Counted from the first letter of the stretch, positions 22,600 to 30,806 are shown. The stretch: DNA of 36,389 nucleotides from Pseudomonadota bacterium (GCA_023430685.1 JAEYZH010000020.1:1-36389), one strand, 5' to 3'. Notes: generated from the sequence alone by a model not told the origin. Program-made: numbers and translations.

Positions 22600-23271
22600 A
22601 TGACGACTCCCCCACCCCGCGTTGGCCGCCACCGCGTCGAACGCAGCAAGGCGCGTGCACGCTACGACCGCGGGAGCGTGCATGCGGTGCTGGATGCCGG
22701 CATGCTCGCGCACGTCGGGTTCTGCGTCGACGGGCAACCGTTCGTGATCCCGATGCTGTATGCGCGCGACGGCGACAGCCTGCTGCTGCACGGCTCGGTC
22801 GCGAGCCGGCTCATGCGCGGGCTGGGAGAAGGCATCGCGGCCTGCATCGCGGTCACGCACGTCGACGGGCTCGTGCTCGCGCGCTCGCATTTCGATCATT
22901 CGGTCAACTATCGCTCGGTGGTCGCGTTCGGCCGCGCGCGCGTGCTCGACGAAGCGGGCGCGAAGGCCGCGGCACTCGCGCGCTTCGTGGATGCACTGCT
23001 GCCGGGACGTTCCTCCGAATCGCGCGCGGCCGATGCGAGCGAACTCGGCGCGACCACGGTGCTGCTGTTCGAGATCGAGGACGCAAGCGCGAAGGTGCGC
23101 GAAGGCGGTGCGAAGGAAAACATCGCGGACCTCGGCATCCCCGCGTGGGCCGGCGTGCTGCCGATGCGGCAGGTGTACGGAACGCCGCGCGCCGAAGCCG
23201 ATCTCGTCGAGGGCGTCGAGCTGCCACCCTCGGTACGCAACCTGCTGCAGCGCCACGGAGAACCCGCATGA
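22600..23271 (+). CDS. Pyridoxamine 5'-phosphate oxidase-family flavoprotein
   Basis: A 223-residue protein of the split-barrel FMN-binding superfamily (NimA/PNPOx-like), probably a cytosolic flavin-binding dimer. The N-terminal region has RSKARARYDRGSVHAVLDAG, then HVGFCVDGQPFVIPMLYARD (about 39-58), the central barrel strand pair LLLHGSVASRLMRGL, then THVDGLVLARSHFDHSVNYR and SVVAFGRARVL, where family members contact flavin phosphate. The C-terminal part contains GIPAWAGVLPMRQVYG, found in this subfamily. True PdxH activity is not implied; the family includes nitroimidazole reductases and many uncharacterised oxidoreductases. ATG at 22600 is the first good start after the divergent promoter region. 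Its stop overlaps the next ATG (ATGA), so it is translationally coupled to the acetyltransferase gene. Confidence 0.9.
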   Translation: MTTPPPRVGRHRVERSKARARYDRGSVHAVLDAGMLAHVGFCVDGQPFVIPMLYARDGDSLLLHGSVASRLMRGLGEGIAACIAVTHVDGLVLARSHFDHSVNYRSVVAFGRARVLDEAGAKAAALARFVDALLPGRSSESRAADASELGATTVLLFEIEDASAKVREGGAKENIADLGIPAWAGVLPMRQVYGTPRAEADLVEGVELPPSVRNLLQRHGEPA

Positions 23272-23675
23272 TCACCTACCACGACGACCGGCGTCCGGAG
23301 CGGGAACAGGCCCGCGAACTCTATCGCGCCTCGACACTCGGCCAGCGCCGGCCGATCGACGACGACGCCCGCTTCGAAGCGATGCTCGAACACGCCAATC
23401 TCATCGTCACCGCGTGGGACGGCGAACGCCTCCTCGGCATCTCGCGCAGCCTCACGGATTTCGCATGGACCACCTACCTCGCGGATCTCGCGGTGCGCGA
23501 GGATCACCAGCGTCGCGGCATCGGGCGCGAACTCATCCGGCGCACGCGCGCGGCCGCGCCGCAGGCCACGCTCGTGCTGCTCGCGGCGCCCGCAGCGGAG
23601 CGCTACTACCCGCGCATCGGGTTCACGCACATGCCCCAGGCCTGGATGCTGCGCGAGGGCGACACCCTGCTTTGA
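23268..23675 (+). CDS. GNAT-family N-acetyltransferase
   Basis: A 135-residue protein of the Gcn5-related acetyltransferase fold, transferring acetyl from acetyl-CoA to an amine, substrate unknown. The order is family-typical: N-terminal helices with ARELYRASTLGQRRPIDDD, strands with LIVTAWDGERLLGISRSL, the central LADLAVREDHQRRGIGRELI where QRRGIG is the acetyl-CoA pyrophosphate loop (about 84-89), then ATLVLLAAPAAERYYPRIGF with Tyr and GF near the usual catalytic region. It starts inside the stop of the PNPOx-family gene (ATGA). The pair lies under the likely control of the divergent MocR regulator, which suggests that the acetyl acceptor or its flavin-dependent partner reaction concerns an amine related to vitamin B6. 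That link is inference. Confidence 0.92.
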   Translation: MITYHDDRRPEREQARELYRASTLGQRRPIDDDARFEAMLEHANLIVTAWDGERLLGISRSLTDFAWTTYLADLAVREDHQRRGIGRELIRRTRAAAPQATLVLLAAPAAERYYPRIGFTHMPQAWMLREGDTLL

Positions 23676-23711
23676 AGGCAAGCGCGGCATCTGGCGCGAA
23701 GGCCACCGCAT

Positions 23712-23824
23712 CCGTTCGCATGAGCGCAGGCCGAGGTCCGCAGTCGAAGCGCCGGTTCGCGCGGTAGCCCTGCGCCGGGCGCTTCGACTCCGCGGCCTGC
23801 GGCCGCTGCGCTCGGCGCGAACGG
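23712..23824. repeat. Diverged REP-like pair
   Basis: An inverse-type element at 23712-23752 (begins CCGTTCGCATGAGCGCAGG) and a forward-type element at 23778-23824 (GCTTCGACTCCGCGGCC to GCGCGAACGG). Spacing between the two (about 66 nt) is close to that in the tandem units that follow (70 nt), so this looks like an older, partly decayed third copy of the same pair. Confidence 0.75.
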
Positions 23825-24240
23825 AGGCGAACGGCGGGCTGCAGTTGCCGCACGCGGCACGGATGGCAACAACATCCGTTCGCCCTGAGCGCAGGCCGAA
23901 GGCCGGAGTCGAAGGGCCCGCTCGCCGCAGATGTCCGGTGCCCGGCGCTTCGACTCCGCGGCCTGCGGCCGCTGCGCTCAGCGCGAACGGAAGGGAACGG
24001 CCGCCTGCGACCGCTGCACTCGGCGTGAACGGAGGCGAACGGCGGGCTGCGGTTGCTGCACGCGGCACGGATGGCAACAACATCCGTTCGCCCTGAGCGC
24101 AGGCCGAAGGCCGGAGTCGAAGGGCCCGCTCGCCGCAGATGTCAGGTGCCGGGCGCTTCGACTCCGCGGCCTGCGGCCGCTGCGCTCAGCGCGAACGCAA
24201 GGGAACGGCCGCCTTCGACCGCTGAGCACGGCGAGCGGAA
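23825..24240. repeat. 208-bp tandem duplication carrying paired REP-like elements
   Basis: Unit 1 is 23825-24032 and unit 2 is 24033-24240; matching landmarks are offset by exactly 208 (CCGTT at 23876 and 24084, CGCTTCGACTCC at 23946 and 24154). I see about six substitutions before the last 20 bases diverge. Each unit holds an inverse element (CCGTTCGCCCTGAGCGCAGG to GGAGTCGAAGGG) and a forward element (CGCTTCGACTCCGCGG to CAGCGCGAACG), which pair as an inverted repeat. Confidence 0.9.
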
Positions 24241-24328
24241 ACCGACGTCGGCCACGCACTGCTGCGCCCGGCACGCGCGCTCGTTATCATCAAGGGTTCC
24301 CGCCGACGCGCCGAAGGAAGCCCACAGC

Positions 24329-24787
24329 ATGACTCAGCCGCAGCGGCGCGGTCCCGCGATGCGCGAGCGCGCGATTGGCGTGGCGACGGCGGCGATGTGC
24401 GCGCTCGCGGGCGGCGCGATCTGGTGCCTGTTGTCGCTGTACCTGCGCAGCCCGCTCATGCTGTTCGCATTCGCGATCGCGATGCCGGTTGCCTGGGCGC
24501 TGCGCACGCACGGCTTCGCCGGTCGCACGACCGGGGCTGCGATCGCGATCGCCTGCGTACTGCTCGCCTCGACCTATGCCTGGTCGTTGCAGGCGATCGC
24601 GCGGATCGCCTCGATGCTCGGCCTGCCGATGCGCTCGACGATGAACCAGATGGGGCCCGCGATGGTGTTCGACGTGATGCGCGCCGGTGTCGACGGCTGG
24701 CCACTCGCGATCGCGGTCGCCGCGGCGATCGCGGCGGCGGCGTGGGTGCTTCGGCCTCGGCGCGTCGCGCACCGACCGCAGCACTGA
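24329..24787 (+). CDS. Small integral membrane protein of unknown function
   Basis: 152 residues. It starts MTQPQRRGPAMRERAIG after GAAGGAAG about 8-11 nt upstream. Four hydrophobic segments are visible: about 15-37 (IGVATAAMCALAGGAIWCLL), 43-58 (LMLFAFAIAMPVAWAL), 69-90 (GAAIAIACVLLASTYAWSL) and 124-143 (WPLAIAVAAAIAAAAWVL). The loop between the third and fourth carries ARIASMLGLPMRSTMNQMGP and is the most distinctive part. No catalytic or metal-binding motif is seen. It is convergent with the FMN reductase gene, stop codons 6 nt apart and no terminator between. I do not recognise a named family. Confidence 0.8.
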   Translation: MTQPQRRGPAMRERAIGVATAAMCALAGGAIWCLLSLYLRSPLMLFAFAIAMPVAWALRTHGFAGRTTGAAIAIACVLLASTYAWSLQAIARIASMLGLPMRSTMNQMGPAMVFDVMRAGVDGWPLAIAVAAAIAAAAWVLRPRRVAHRPQH

Positions 24788-24793
24788 ACGCAA

Positions 24794-25348
24794 TCAGGTC
24801 GCGTGCAGGCGCACCCAGTCCGCGTAGCGGTCCATCCATCCCTGCACGAACTTGCGCGTGCCTTCGTTCGCGATCCCGCCTTCGGCATCGAAGAACCCGT
24901 CCTTGACCTGCAGGAACACTTCCGGCTGCCCCATCGTCGGCGCATCGAGGTAGGCGAGCACGTTGCGCAGGTGCTGCTGCGCGAGCGCGCTGCCGATCGC
25001 GCCGATCGACGCACCGATGACGCCGGCGGGCTTGCCGGCCCATGCGTTCTGCCCATACGGCCGCGAGGCGTGGTCGATCGCGTTCTTTAGCACGCCCGGC
25101 ATCGAGCGGTTGTACTCGGGCGTCACGAACACGAGTCCCTGCGCGTTCGCGATCGCATCCTTGAGGCGCTTGACCGGCGCGGACTGGTTCGCGTCGTCGT
25201 CCTGGTTGTACGGCGGAAGGTCGTCGATGCGCATCTGTTCGAACGCGAATCCGGCTGGCGCGAGCCCGGCCAAGGCGTCTGCGAGCTTGCGGTTGATCGA
25301 ATCGCGGCGAAGGCTGCCGACGATGACGGCAATGCGGAAGTTGTCCAT
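24794..25348 (-). CDS. NAD(P)H-dependent FMN reductase (ChrR/YieF-like)
   Basis: A 184-residue flavodoxin-fold oxidoreductase that reduces FMN, quinones or similar acceptors with NAD(P)H. The FMN phosphate loop is GSLRRDSINRKLA (about 11-23), followed by LPPYNQDDD (about 44-52) and the family signature VTPEYNRSMPGVLKNAIDHA (about 74-93). WAGKPAGVIGASIGAIGS then forms the second flavin loop. These match the NADPH-dependent FMN reductase family that includes chromate and quinone reductases. ATG at 25348 has GAGGAACC about 8 nt upstream. It is 76 nt after the pgi stop on the same strand, so it may share that transcript and its redox theme with the pnt genes. The physiological acceptor is unknown. 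Confidence 0.93.
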   Translation of the reverse strand: MDNFRIAVIVGSLRRDSINRKLADALAGLAPAGFAFEQMRIDDLPPYNQDDDANQSAPVKRLKDAIANAQGLVFVTPEYNRSMPGVLKNAIDHASRPYGQNAWAGKPAGVIGASIGAIGSALAQQHLRNVLAYLDAPTMGQPEVFLQVKDGFFDAEGGIANEGTRKFVQGWMDRYADWVRLHAT

Positions 25349-25424
25349 GGCAAGGTTCCTCGGTAGCGTGGACGGACGCGCATTGCGCGTCCGCAAGCCG
25401 CCGGCTGCGCCGGCGGGTCGGGCA

Positions 25425-27098
25425 TCAGCCGACCGGTTCGCGCCAGCGCCGGTACCTGCGCACCAGCGCATTGGTCGAACCGTCGTGCTGCAACGCGGGC
25501 TCCTCTCGCGCGGCCAGTTCGGCCGCCATGCGCTTCGCGAGCACCTTGCCGAGTTCGACGCCCCACTGGTCGAACGCATCGATGCCCCAGATCGCGGCCT
25601 GGGTGAACACGCTGTGCTCGTACAGCGCGACCAGCGCGCCCAGCGCATGCGGCGTGAGGCGCGGCGCGAGCAGCGTGCTGCTCGGGCGGTCGCCTTCGAA
25701 CACGCGATGCGGCACGAGCGCCTCGGGCACGCCGTCCGCACGCACGGCCGCCGCATCACGACCGAACGCGAGCGCCTCGCCCTGCGCGAGCATGTTGGCG
25801 ACCAGCAGGTCGTGCTGCGCGATGCCGCCCGCGTCGACGATCGGATTGAGCGACTGGCAGAAGCCGATGAAATCGCAGGACGCGAGCCGCGTGCCCTGGT
25901 GCAGCAGCTGGAAGAACGAATGCTGCCCGTTGGTTCCGGGCTCGCCCCACCAGACCGCGCTCGTGTCGCATTCGACGCGACGCCCGTGCAGGTCGACCTG
26001 CTTGCCGTTGCTCTCCATCACGAGCTGCTGCAGGTAGGCCGGGAAGCGGTGCAAGTACTGGTCGTAGGGCAGCACCGCGTGCGTCGCTGCGCCGAGGAAG
26101 TTGGTGTTCCAGATGCCGATCAGGCCATGCAACGCCGGCAGGTTGCGATCGAACGGCGCGTCGCGGAAATGCACGTCCATCTCGCGAAAACCGGCCAGCA
26201 GTTCGCCGAAACGCGCGGGCCCGATCGCGAGCATCGTCGACAGGCCGATCGCGGAGCCCAGCGAATAGCGGCCGCCGACCCAGTCCCAGAAGCCGAACAT
26301 GTTCGCGACGTCGATCCCGAACTTCGCGACTTCCGCCGCGTTGGTCGACACCGCGACGAAGTGGCGGGCGATCGCGCGCTCGTCCGCGAGCGCGGCGAGC
26401 AGCCATGCGCGCGCTGCGTGCGCGTTCGCGAGCGTTTCCTGCGTGGTGAACGTCTTGGAGCAGACGATGAACAGCGTCGCCGCGGGATCGAGCCCTCGCA
26501 CGGCTTCGGTGAAATCGGTTGGATCGACGTTGGAGACGAAACGGAAGTCGATGTCGCGTACGGCGTAATGGCGCAGGGCCTCGTACGCCATCACCGGCCC
26601 GAGGTCGGAGCCGCCGATGCCGATCGAAACGACGTGGCGGATGCGGTCGCCGCGATGGCCGGTCCACGCGCCCTCGCGCACGCGCGTGCAGAAATCCGCC
26701 ATGCGCGCGAGCACGCCGTGCACGTCGCCGACGACGTCATGGCCATCGACCTCGATGCGCTCGTCGCGCGGCGCACGCAAGGCGACGTGCAGCGCAGGTC
26801 GTGCTTCGGTGAGGTTGACCCGATCGCCGCGGAACATCGCGTCGATCGAGGCGCGCAGTCCGCGCGCGTCGGCGAGCGCGAGCAGCAGGCGCAGGGTTTC
26901 GGTGTCGATTCGCTGTTTGGAATGGTCGAACAGCCAGCCAGCCGCCTCGACCGAAAAAGCCGCTGCGCGGCCCGGATCATCCGCGAAGCGGTCGCGCAGG
27001 CTCACCCGCGCGGTCGCATCCCGATGCCGCGCGAGCGCCTGCCATTGCGCCAGCGCAACCGGACCGCCTCGCGGCGCCATCGCATCGTCGCCTGCCAT
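25425..27098 (-). CDS. pgi: Glucose-6-phosphate isomerase
   Basis: Interconverts glucose 6-phosphate and fructose 6-phosphate in glycolysis, gluconeogenesis and sugar-nucleotide supply. About 557 residues from the ATG at 27098; an ATG at 27080 is an alternative, and both have only fair ribosome-binding sites. The sugar-phosphate site reads SIGIGGSDLGPVMAYEAL and VCSKTFTTQETLANA. GGRYSLGSAIGLS, VMESNGKQ (catalytic Glu region), WGEPGTNGQHSFFQLLHQG (catalytic His) and the second signature GIDAFDQWGVELGKVLAK (active-site Lys) follow in the right order. The length and motifs fit the large proteobacterial form. It begins 66 nt after pntB on the same strand, linking hexose-phosphate flux to NADPH/NADH balance. 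Confidence 0.97.
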   Translation of the reverse strand: MAGDDAMAPRGGPVALAQWQALARHRDATARVSLRDRFADDPGRAAAFSVEAAGWLFDHSKQRIDTETLRLLLALADARGLRASIDAMFRGDRVNLTEARPALHVALRAPRDERIEVDGHDVVGDVHGVLARMADFCTRVREGAWTGHRGDRIRHVVSIGIGGSDLGPVMAYEALRHYAVRDIDFRFVSNVDPTDFTEAVRGLDPAATLFIVCSKTFTTQETLANAHAARAWLLAALADERAIARHFVAVSTNAAEVAKFGIDVANMFGFWDWVGGRYSLGSAIGLSTMLAIGPARFGELLAGFREMDVHFRDAPFDRNLPALHGLIGIWNTNFLGAATHAVLPYDQYLHRFPAYLQQLVMESNGKQVDLHGRRVECDTSAVWWGEPGTNGQHSFFQLLHQGTRLASCDFIGFCQSLNPIVDAGGIAQHDLLVANMLAQGEALAFGRDAAAVRADGVPEALVPHRVFEGDRPSSTLLAPRLTPHALGALVALYEHSVFTQAAIWGIDAFDQWGVELGKVLAKRMAAELAAREEPALQHDGSTNALVRRYRRWREPVG

Positions 27099-27164
27099 CG
27101 GGTGCCTGCCTCCCGCTGATCCACCGCGATGCGATGCTCGCACCGCGCGCCTGAATGCGCGCAT

Positions 27165-28574
27165 TCAGTGCCCGCCGCCGCCCTCGACCGCCTTGAGTTC
27201 GGCGATCAGGCTGTTCGCGGCTTCCTTGCCATCGGCGTACAGCATGCGCGTATTGTCCTGGTAGAACAGCGCGTTCTCGATGCCGGCGAAGCCGGTGCCC
27301 TTGCCGCGCTTGATCACGATCACCTGGCGCGCGTCGACGACGTCGAGGATCGGCATGCCGAAGATCGGCGAGGACTTGTCGGTCTTCGCGGCCGGGTTCA
27401 CCACGTCGTTCGCGCCGATCACGATCGCGACGTCGCAGGTCTTGAATTCGGGATTGATGTCGTCCATGTCCGCGATCAGGTCGTAGGGCACGCCGGCTTC
27501 CGCGAGCAGCACGTTCATGTGCCCGGGCATGCGGCCCGCGACCGGATGGATCGCGAACTTCACTTCCTTGCCGGCCTTGATCAGCGCCTGCGAGAGTTCC
27601 CAGATCTTGTGCTGCGCCTGCGCGACCGCCATGCCGTAGCCCGGCACGAAGATGACCTTCTCGGCCATGTACAGCAGCGAGGCCGCGTCGGCCGCTTCGA
27701 TCGGTTTTTGCGAACCCGCGATCGCCTCGCCGCTGCCGCCGCCACCGAAGTTCGAGAACAGCACGTTCGAGAGCGGGCGGTTCATCGCCTTCGCCATCAA
27801 CTGGGTCAGGAAGGTACCCGCCGCGCCGACCACCATGCCTGCGACGATCAGCGCCTCGATGCCCATCGCATAGCCTTCGAACGCGACCGCGAGGCCGGTC
27901 AGCGCGTTGTAGAGCGAGATCACGACCGGCATGTCGGCACCGCCGATCGGCAGCGTCATCAACACGCCGAAGCTCAGCGCGAGCAGGAAGAACACCACGA
28001 CCAGCGACGCGTCGAGCTTCCAGAACACGAGCGCGAGGCCCGCGAGCACCGCGGCCGCGAACACCGCGAAGTTCACGAACTGCTGGCCGCGGAACGTGAA
28101 ACGCTTGTCCATGCGCCCGTCGAGCTTGGCCCACGCGATGATCGAGCCGGTCATCGAGATCGCGCCGATCAGCGCGCCGACGATCGCGAGCACCAGCGTC
28201 GACATCGCGGGTGCCGCGGCGCCGGGCTGGGTGAACTTGAGCAACTCGCCGGCGCCGATCGCGGCGGCCGAACCGCCGCCCATGCCGTTGAACAGCGCGA
28301 CCATCTGCGGCATGTCGGTCATCGCGACGCGCTTGCCCCAAAGCCAGGTCGGCACGATGCCTAGCGCGAGCGCGGCGATGATCCAGCCGAGGTTGTGGCC
28401 GCGCGTGATCGCGAACGTGGCGAGCGTCGCGATGACCATGCCGATGCCGGCCTGCACGATGCCCTTGCGCGCCGTCACCGGCGAGGACATGCGCTTGATG
28501 CCGAGAATGAACAGCGCCGCGGCGAGCAGGTAGCTGGCCTTGGCGGCGTAGACGAGCAGCGTGTCGATGTCCAT
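27165..28574 (-). CDS. pntB: NAD(P) transhydrogenase subunit beta
   Basis: The 469-residue membrane subunit of the proton-pumping nicotinamide nucleotide transhydrogenase, which drives hydride transfer from NADH to NADP+ using the proton gradient. The N-terminal two thirds contain many transmembrane helices, with conserved GKRVAMTDMPQMVALFNGMG and MTLPIGGADMPVVISLYNAL. The C-terminal NADP(H)-binding domain (about 290-469) has VIFVPGYGMAVAQAQHKI, KFAIHPVAGRMPGHMNVLLA, DMDDINPEFKTCDVAIVIGA and KRGKGTGFAGIENALFYQDN, all typical. It is 7 nt downstream of pntAB. Length is normal. The complex with PntAA and PntAB should be fully functional. Confidence 0.98.
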   Translation of the reverse strand: MDIDTLLVYAAKASYLLAAALFILGIKRMSSPVTARKGIVQAGIGMVIATLATFAITRGHNLGWIIAALALGIVPTWLWGKRVAMTDMPQMVALFNGMGGGSAAAIGAGELLKFTQPGAAAPAMSTLVLAIVGALIGAISMTGSIIAWAKLDGRMDKRFTFRGQQFVNFAVFAAAVLAGLALVFWKLDASLVVVFFLLALSFGVLMTLPIGGADMPVVISLYNALTGLAVAFEGYAMGIEALIVAGMVVGAAGTFLTQLMAKAMNRPLSNVLFSNFGGGGSGEAIAGSQKPIEAADAASLLYMAEKVIFVPGYGMAVAQAQHKIWELSQALIKAGKEVKFAIHPVAGRMPGHMNVLLAEAGVPYDLIADMDDINPEFKTCDVAIVIGANDVVNPAAKTDKSSPIFGMPILDVVDARQVIVIKRGKGTGFAGIENALFYQDNTRMLYADGKEAANSLIAELKAVEGGGGH

Positions 28575-28581
28575 GGGCGGC

Positions 28582-28878
28582 TCAGTCCTTCTTCGCGTTC
28601 TTGCTCGACTTGAACATCTCGAGCATGCGTTCCGTCACCACGTAGCCACCGGCCGCGTTGCCGGCGCCGAGCACGACGCCGACGAAGCCGATCGCGATCG
28701 CGAGCGGCGACTCGGCATGCGCGAGCGCGATCATCGCGCCGACCAGCACGATGCCGTGCACGAAGTTCGAGCCCGACATCAGCGGCGTGTGCAGGATCAC
28801 CGGCACGCGGCCGATGATCTCCTTGCCGGTGAACGCGGCGAGCATGAAGATGTAGAGCGCGAGGAATCCGTCGATCAT
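28582..28878 (-). CDS. pntAB: NAD(P) transhydrogenase subunit alpha-2
   Basis: The 98-residue membrane part of the alpha subunit, encoded separately from the NAD-binding part (split form, as in many alpha- and gammaproteobacteria). Three or four hydrophobic segments are visible: IDGFLALYIFMLAAFTG, then VPVILHTPLMSGSNFVHGIV (the conserved family stretch), then VLVGAMIALAH, then LAIAIGFVGVVLGAGNAAGG, and it ends in a basic tail (FKSSKNAKKD). It is followed 7 nt later by pntB. A 75-bp inverted repeat lies between it and pntAA, an unusual insertion in this operon. Confidence 0.97.
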   Translation of the reverse strand: MIDGFLALYIFMLAAFTGKEIIGRVPVILHTPLMSGSNFVHGIVLVGAMIALAHAESPLAIAIGFVGVVLGAGNAAGGYVVTERMLEMFKSSKNAKKD

Positions 28879-28907
28879 GGGTTCACCTGGAATTCGCCCC
28901 TGGATTG

Positions 28908-28982
28908 CGTCATCCCGGCGAATGCCGGGGTCCAGTGTCTCCAGGGAGCGAACGACACTGGGTTCCGGCGTTCGCCGTGACG
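28908..28982. repeat. 75-bp inverted repeat inside the pnt operon
   Basis: Left arm CGTCATCCCGGCGAATGCC (from 28908) continuing through CAGTGTC; right arm GACACTGGGTTCCGG through GCCGTGACG (ends 28982). The arms pair with a few mismatches around a short centre. The sequence resembles the widely dispersed CGTCATTCCGGCGAAAGCCGG type of intergenic repeat of proteobacteria. It fills most of the 108-nt gap between pntAA and pntAB and would form a strong hairpin in the mRNA. Confidence 0.85.
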
Positions 28983-28986
28983 ACGA

Positions 28987-30117
28987 CTAGCTGCCCTCGA
29001 CCATCTGTTTCGTCGGTTCGTGGCGGATCCCGCCCGCGTGCGTGAGGCACGTTTTCGCGATCAGTTCGTCATCCCAGTCGAGCACCAGCGCGCCATCCTT
29101 CAGGGACAGCTCGAGGAAGTTGTAGAGGTTGCGCGCATACATCTCGCTCGCATGCACCGGCGCACTCGCGGGAAGGTTTTCGGTGCCGATCACGCTGACC
29201 CCGTTCGCGCCGACGACGGTGCGGCCCGGTTCGGAGGATTCCACGTTTCCGCCGGTCTCGGCCGCGATGTCGACGATCACGGCGCCCGGCTTCATGCCCG
29301 AGAGCATGTCCGCGGAGATGATGCGCGGCGCCTTGCGACCCGGTACCGCGGCCGTCGTGACGACCACGTCGAAGCTCTTGAGCTGCTCCGCCAGCGCGCG
29401 CTGCTGCTGCGCGCGTTCTTCCGCGGTCAGTTCGCGCGCGTAGCCGCCGCTGCCAGCCGCGCTGACGCCGAGATCGAGGAATTTCGCACCGAGCGATTCG
29501 ATCTGCTCCTTCGTCTCTGGCCGCACGTCGAAGCCTTCGACCTGCGCGCCGAGCCGGCGCGCGGTCGCGATCGCCTGCAGGCCGGCGACGCCGGCGCCGA
29601 CGATCAGCACGCGGCTCGGCCGGATCGTGCCGGCCGCGGTGGTCAGCATCGGGAAGAACTTCGGCGCGGCCTGCGCAGCGAGCAGGACCGCCTTGTAGCC
29701 CGCGACCGCGGCCTGCGAGGACAGCACGTCCATCGCCTGCGCGCGCGTCGTGCGCGGAAGCAGTTCCATCGCGAACGCGGTGACGCGGCGGTCGCGCAGC
29801 GCTCGCGTGCGTTCGGGCGAGAGGTGCGGCTGCAGATGCCCGATCACGACCGCCCCTTCCTTGAGCGCCGCGATCTCCTCGAGGCTCGGCGGCTGCACCT
29901 TGAGCAGCACATCCGCGGCCGCCAGCGCGGAACGCGCATCGGCGAGCACCTCGCAGCCCGCGTAGGCCGCATCGGCGAAGAACGCCGATTCGCCCGCGCC
30001 CTGCGCGAGCACGACGGTCGCCCCGCGCGCCTTGAGCTTCTTCGCGACCTCGGGAGTCAGCGCGACGCGGCGTTCCCCTGCCACGCTCTCGCGCACCGCG
30101 GCTACGGTCGTCGCCAT
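28987..30117 (-). CDS. pntAA: NAD(P) transhydrogenase subunit alpha-1
   Basis: The 376-residue NAD(H)-binding soluble subunit of the transhydrogenase, related to alanine dehydrogenase. The N-terminal domain has AVRESVAGERRVALTPEVAK, the family signature, and VLLKVQPPSLEEIAALKEG. The Rossmann domain has VLIVGAGVAGLQAIATARRL (about 170-190) followed by EGFDVRPETKEQIESLGAKF, then VVVTTAAVPGRKAPRII and VIVDIAAETGGNVE. The protein ends near residue 376 without the membrane part, which is encoded by pntAB. It is the first gene of the minus-strand pntAA-pntAB-pntB-pgi run and is divergent from the nitroreductase gene, with 125 nt between their starts that should hold both promoters. Confidence 0.98.
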   Translation of the reverse strand: MATTVAAVRESVAGERRVALTPEVAKKLKARGATVVLAQGAGESAFFADAAYAGCEVLADARSALAAADVLLKVQPPSLEEIAALKEGAVVIGHLQPHLSPERTRALRDRRVTAFAMELLPRTTRAQAMDVLSSQAAVAGYKAVLLAAQAAPKFFPMLTTAAGTIRPSRVLIVGAGVAGLQAIATARRLGAQVEGFDVRPETKEQIESLGAKFLDLGVSAAGSGGYARELTAEERAQQQRALAEQLKSFDVVVTTAAVPGRKAPRIISADMLSGMKPGAVIVDIAAETGGNVESSEPGRTVVGANGVSVIGTENLPASAPVHASEMYARNLYNFLELSLKDGALVLDWDDELIAKTCLTHAGGIRHEPTKQMVEGS

Positions 30118-30242
30118 GCCAGCCCCTCGCTCCGGTCGGAATCCCGATGCTAGCTCAGGTGCGGCGATGCTGGCGAGCGCATGGCGTGCCGTGCCCGCGC
30201 AGGACCGCTATGCTTGCGCGATACCCGCACGCGTGCCCTGCC

Positions 30243-30806
30243 ATGGAACCGATCGACATCGACCTGCGCCTTTCGGTGCCCGCGCTGCAGCTCGGCGAAC
30301 CCGGCCCCGACGAGGCCGAGCTCGAGCGCCTGTTGCGCAGTGCCGTGCGCGTGCCCGACCACGGCAAGCTGGTGCCGTGGCGGTTGCTGCTCGTGCGCGG
30401 CGAGGCGCGTGCGCGGCTCGGCGAAGCACTGGCGGCGATCCACCAGCGCAACGATCCGCAGGTCGCGCCTGCGAAGATCGAGAAGAATCGCGAACGCTTC
30501 CGGCATGCGCCGCTGGTCGTGGTCGTCGTCGCCCGGATCGAGGACGACCACCCGAAGATCCCCGCGCAGGAGCAGCTGCTGTCGGCGGGATGCGTCGCCT
30601 ACAACCTGCTGCTCGGCGCGCAGGCGCTCGGGTTCCGCGCGCAGTGGCTGACCGGATGGGCCGCCTACGACCGCGATGTCGCCGACCTGCTCGGGCTGGC
30701 CGCGAACGAACGCATCATCGGCTTCGTGCACGTCGGCAGCGCACGCGAAGCAGTCCCGGAGCGCGCGCGCCCCGACCTCGCCGACGTCGTCTCCGACTGG
30801 CGATGA
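30243..30806 (+). CDS. Nitroreductase-family flavoprotein (YdjA-like)
   Basis: A 187-residue FMN-dependent oxidoreductase of the small nitroreductase subgroup. Motifs in order: LRSAVRVPDHGKLVPWRLLL (FMN ribityl/phosphate contacts; the PDHGKLxPWR form is characteristic of the YdjA group), VVVVARIEDDHPKIPAQEQL, and LSAGCVAYNLLLGAQALGFR with QWLTGWAAYD, then IGFVHVGSA. Members act as homodimers; natural substrates are poorly known. ATG at 30243 gives the standard length. Its stop overlaps the next ATG as ATGA, coupling it to the exonuclease gene, a pairing with no obvious metabolic logic. Confidence 0.93.
   Translation: MEPIDIDLRLSVPALQLGEPGPDEAELERLLRSAVRVPDHGKLVPWRLLLVRGEARARLGEALAAIHQRNDPQVAPAKIEKNRERFRHAPLVVVVVARIEDDHPKIPAQEQLLSAGCVAYNLLLGAQALGFRAQWLTGWAAYDRDVADLLGLAANERIIGFVHVGSAREAVPERARPDLADVVSDWR

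Larger units (their letters stand above)
23676..24328. other. Gene-free repeat block between GNAT and a membrane protein gene
   Basis: No convincing gene is present in 653 nt. Nearly all of it is REP-like palindromic elements in alternating orientation, including a 208-bp tandem duplication. Open frames here arise from the GC-rich repeats. The last 90 nt (from about 24240) are unique and should contain the promoter of the gene starting at 24329. Confidence 0.8.

Noticed and set aside
23712..24240. CRISPR-like array
   Set aside because: Repeats alternate in orientation and the units are 208 bp long with conserved, not unique, sequence between elements; no cas genes nearby.
24963..27119. A 718-codon plus-strand open frame antisense to the FMN reductase and pgi genes
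   Set aside because: It crosses two clearly identified genes on the other strand and shows no recognisable domain.
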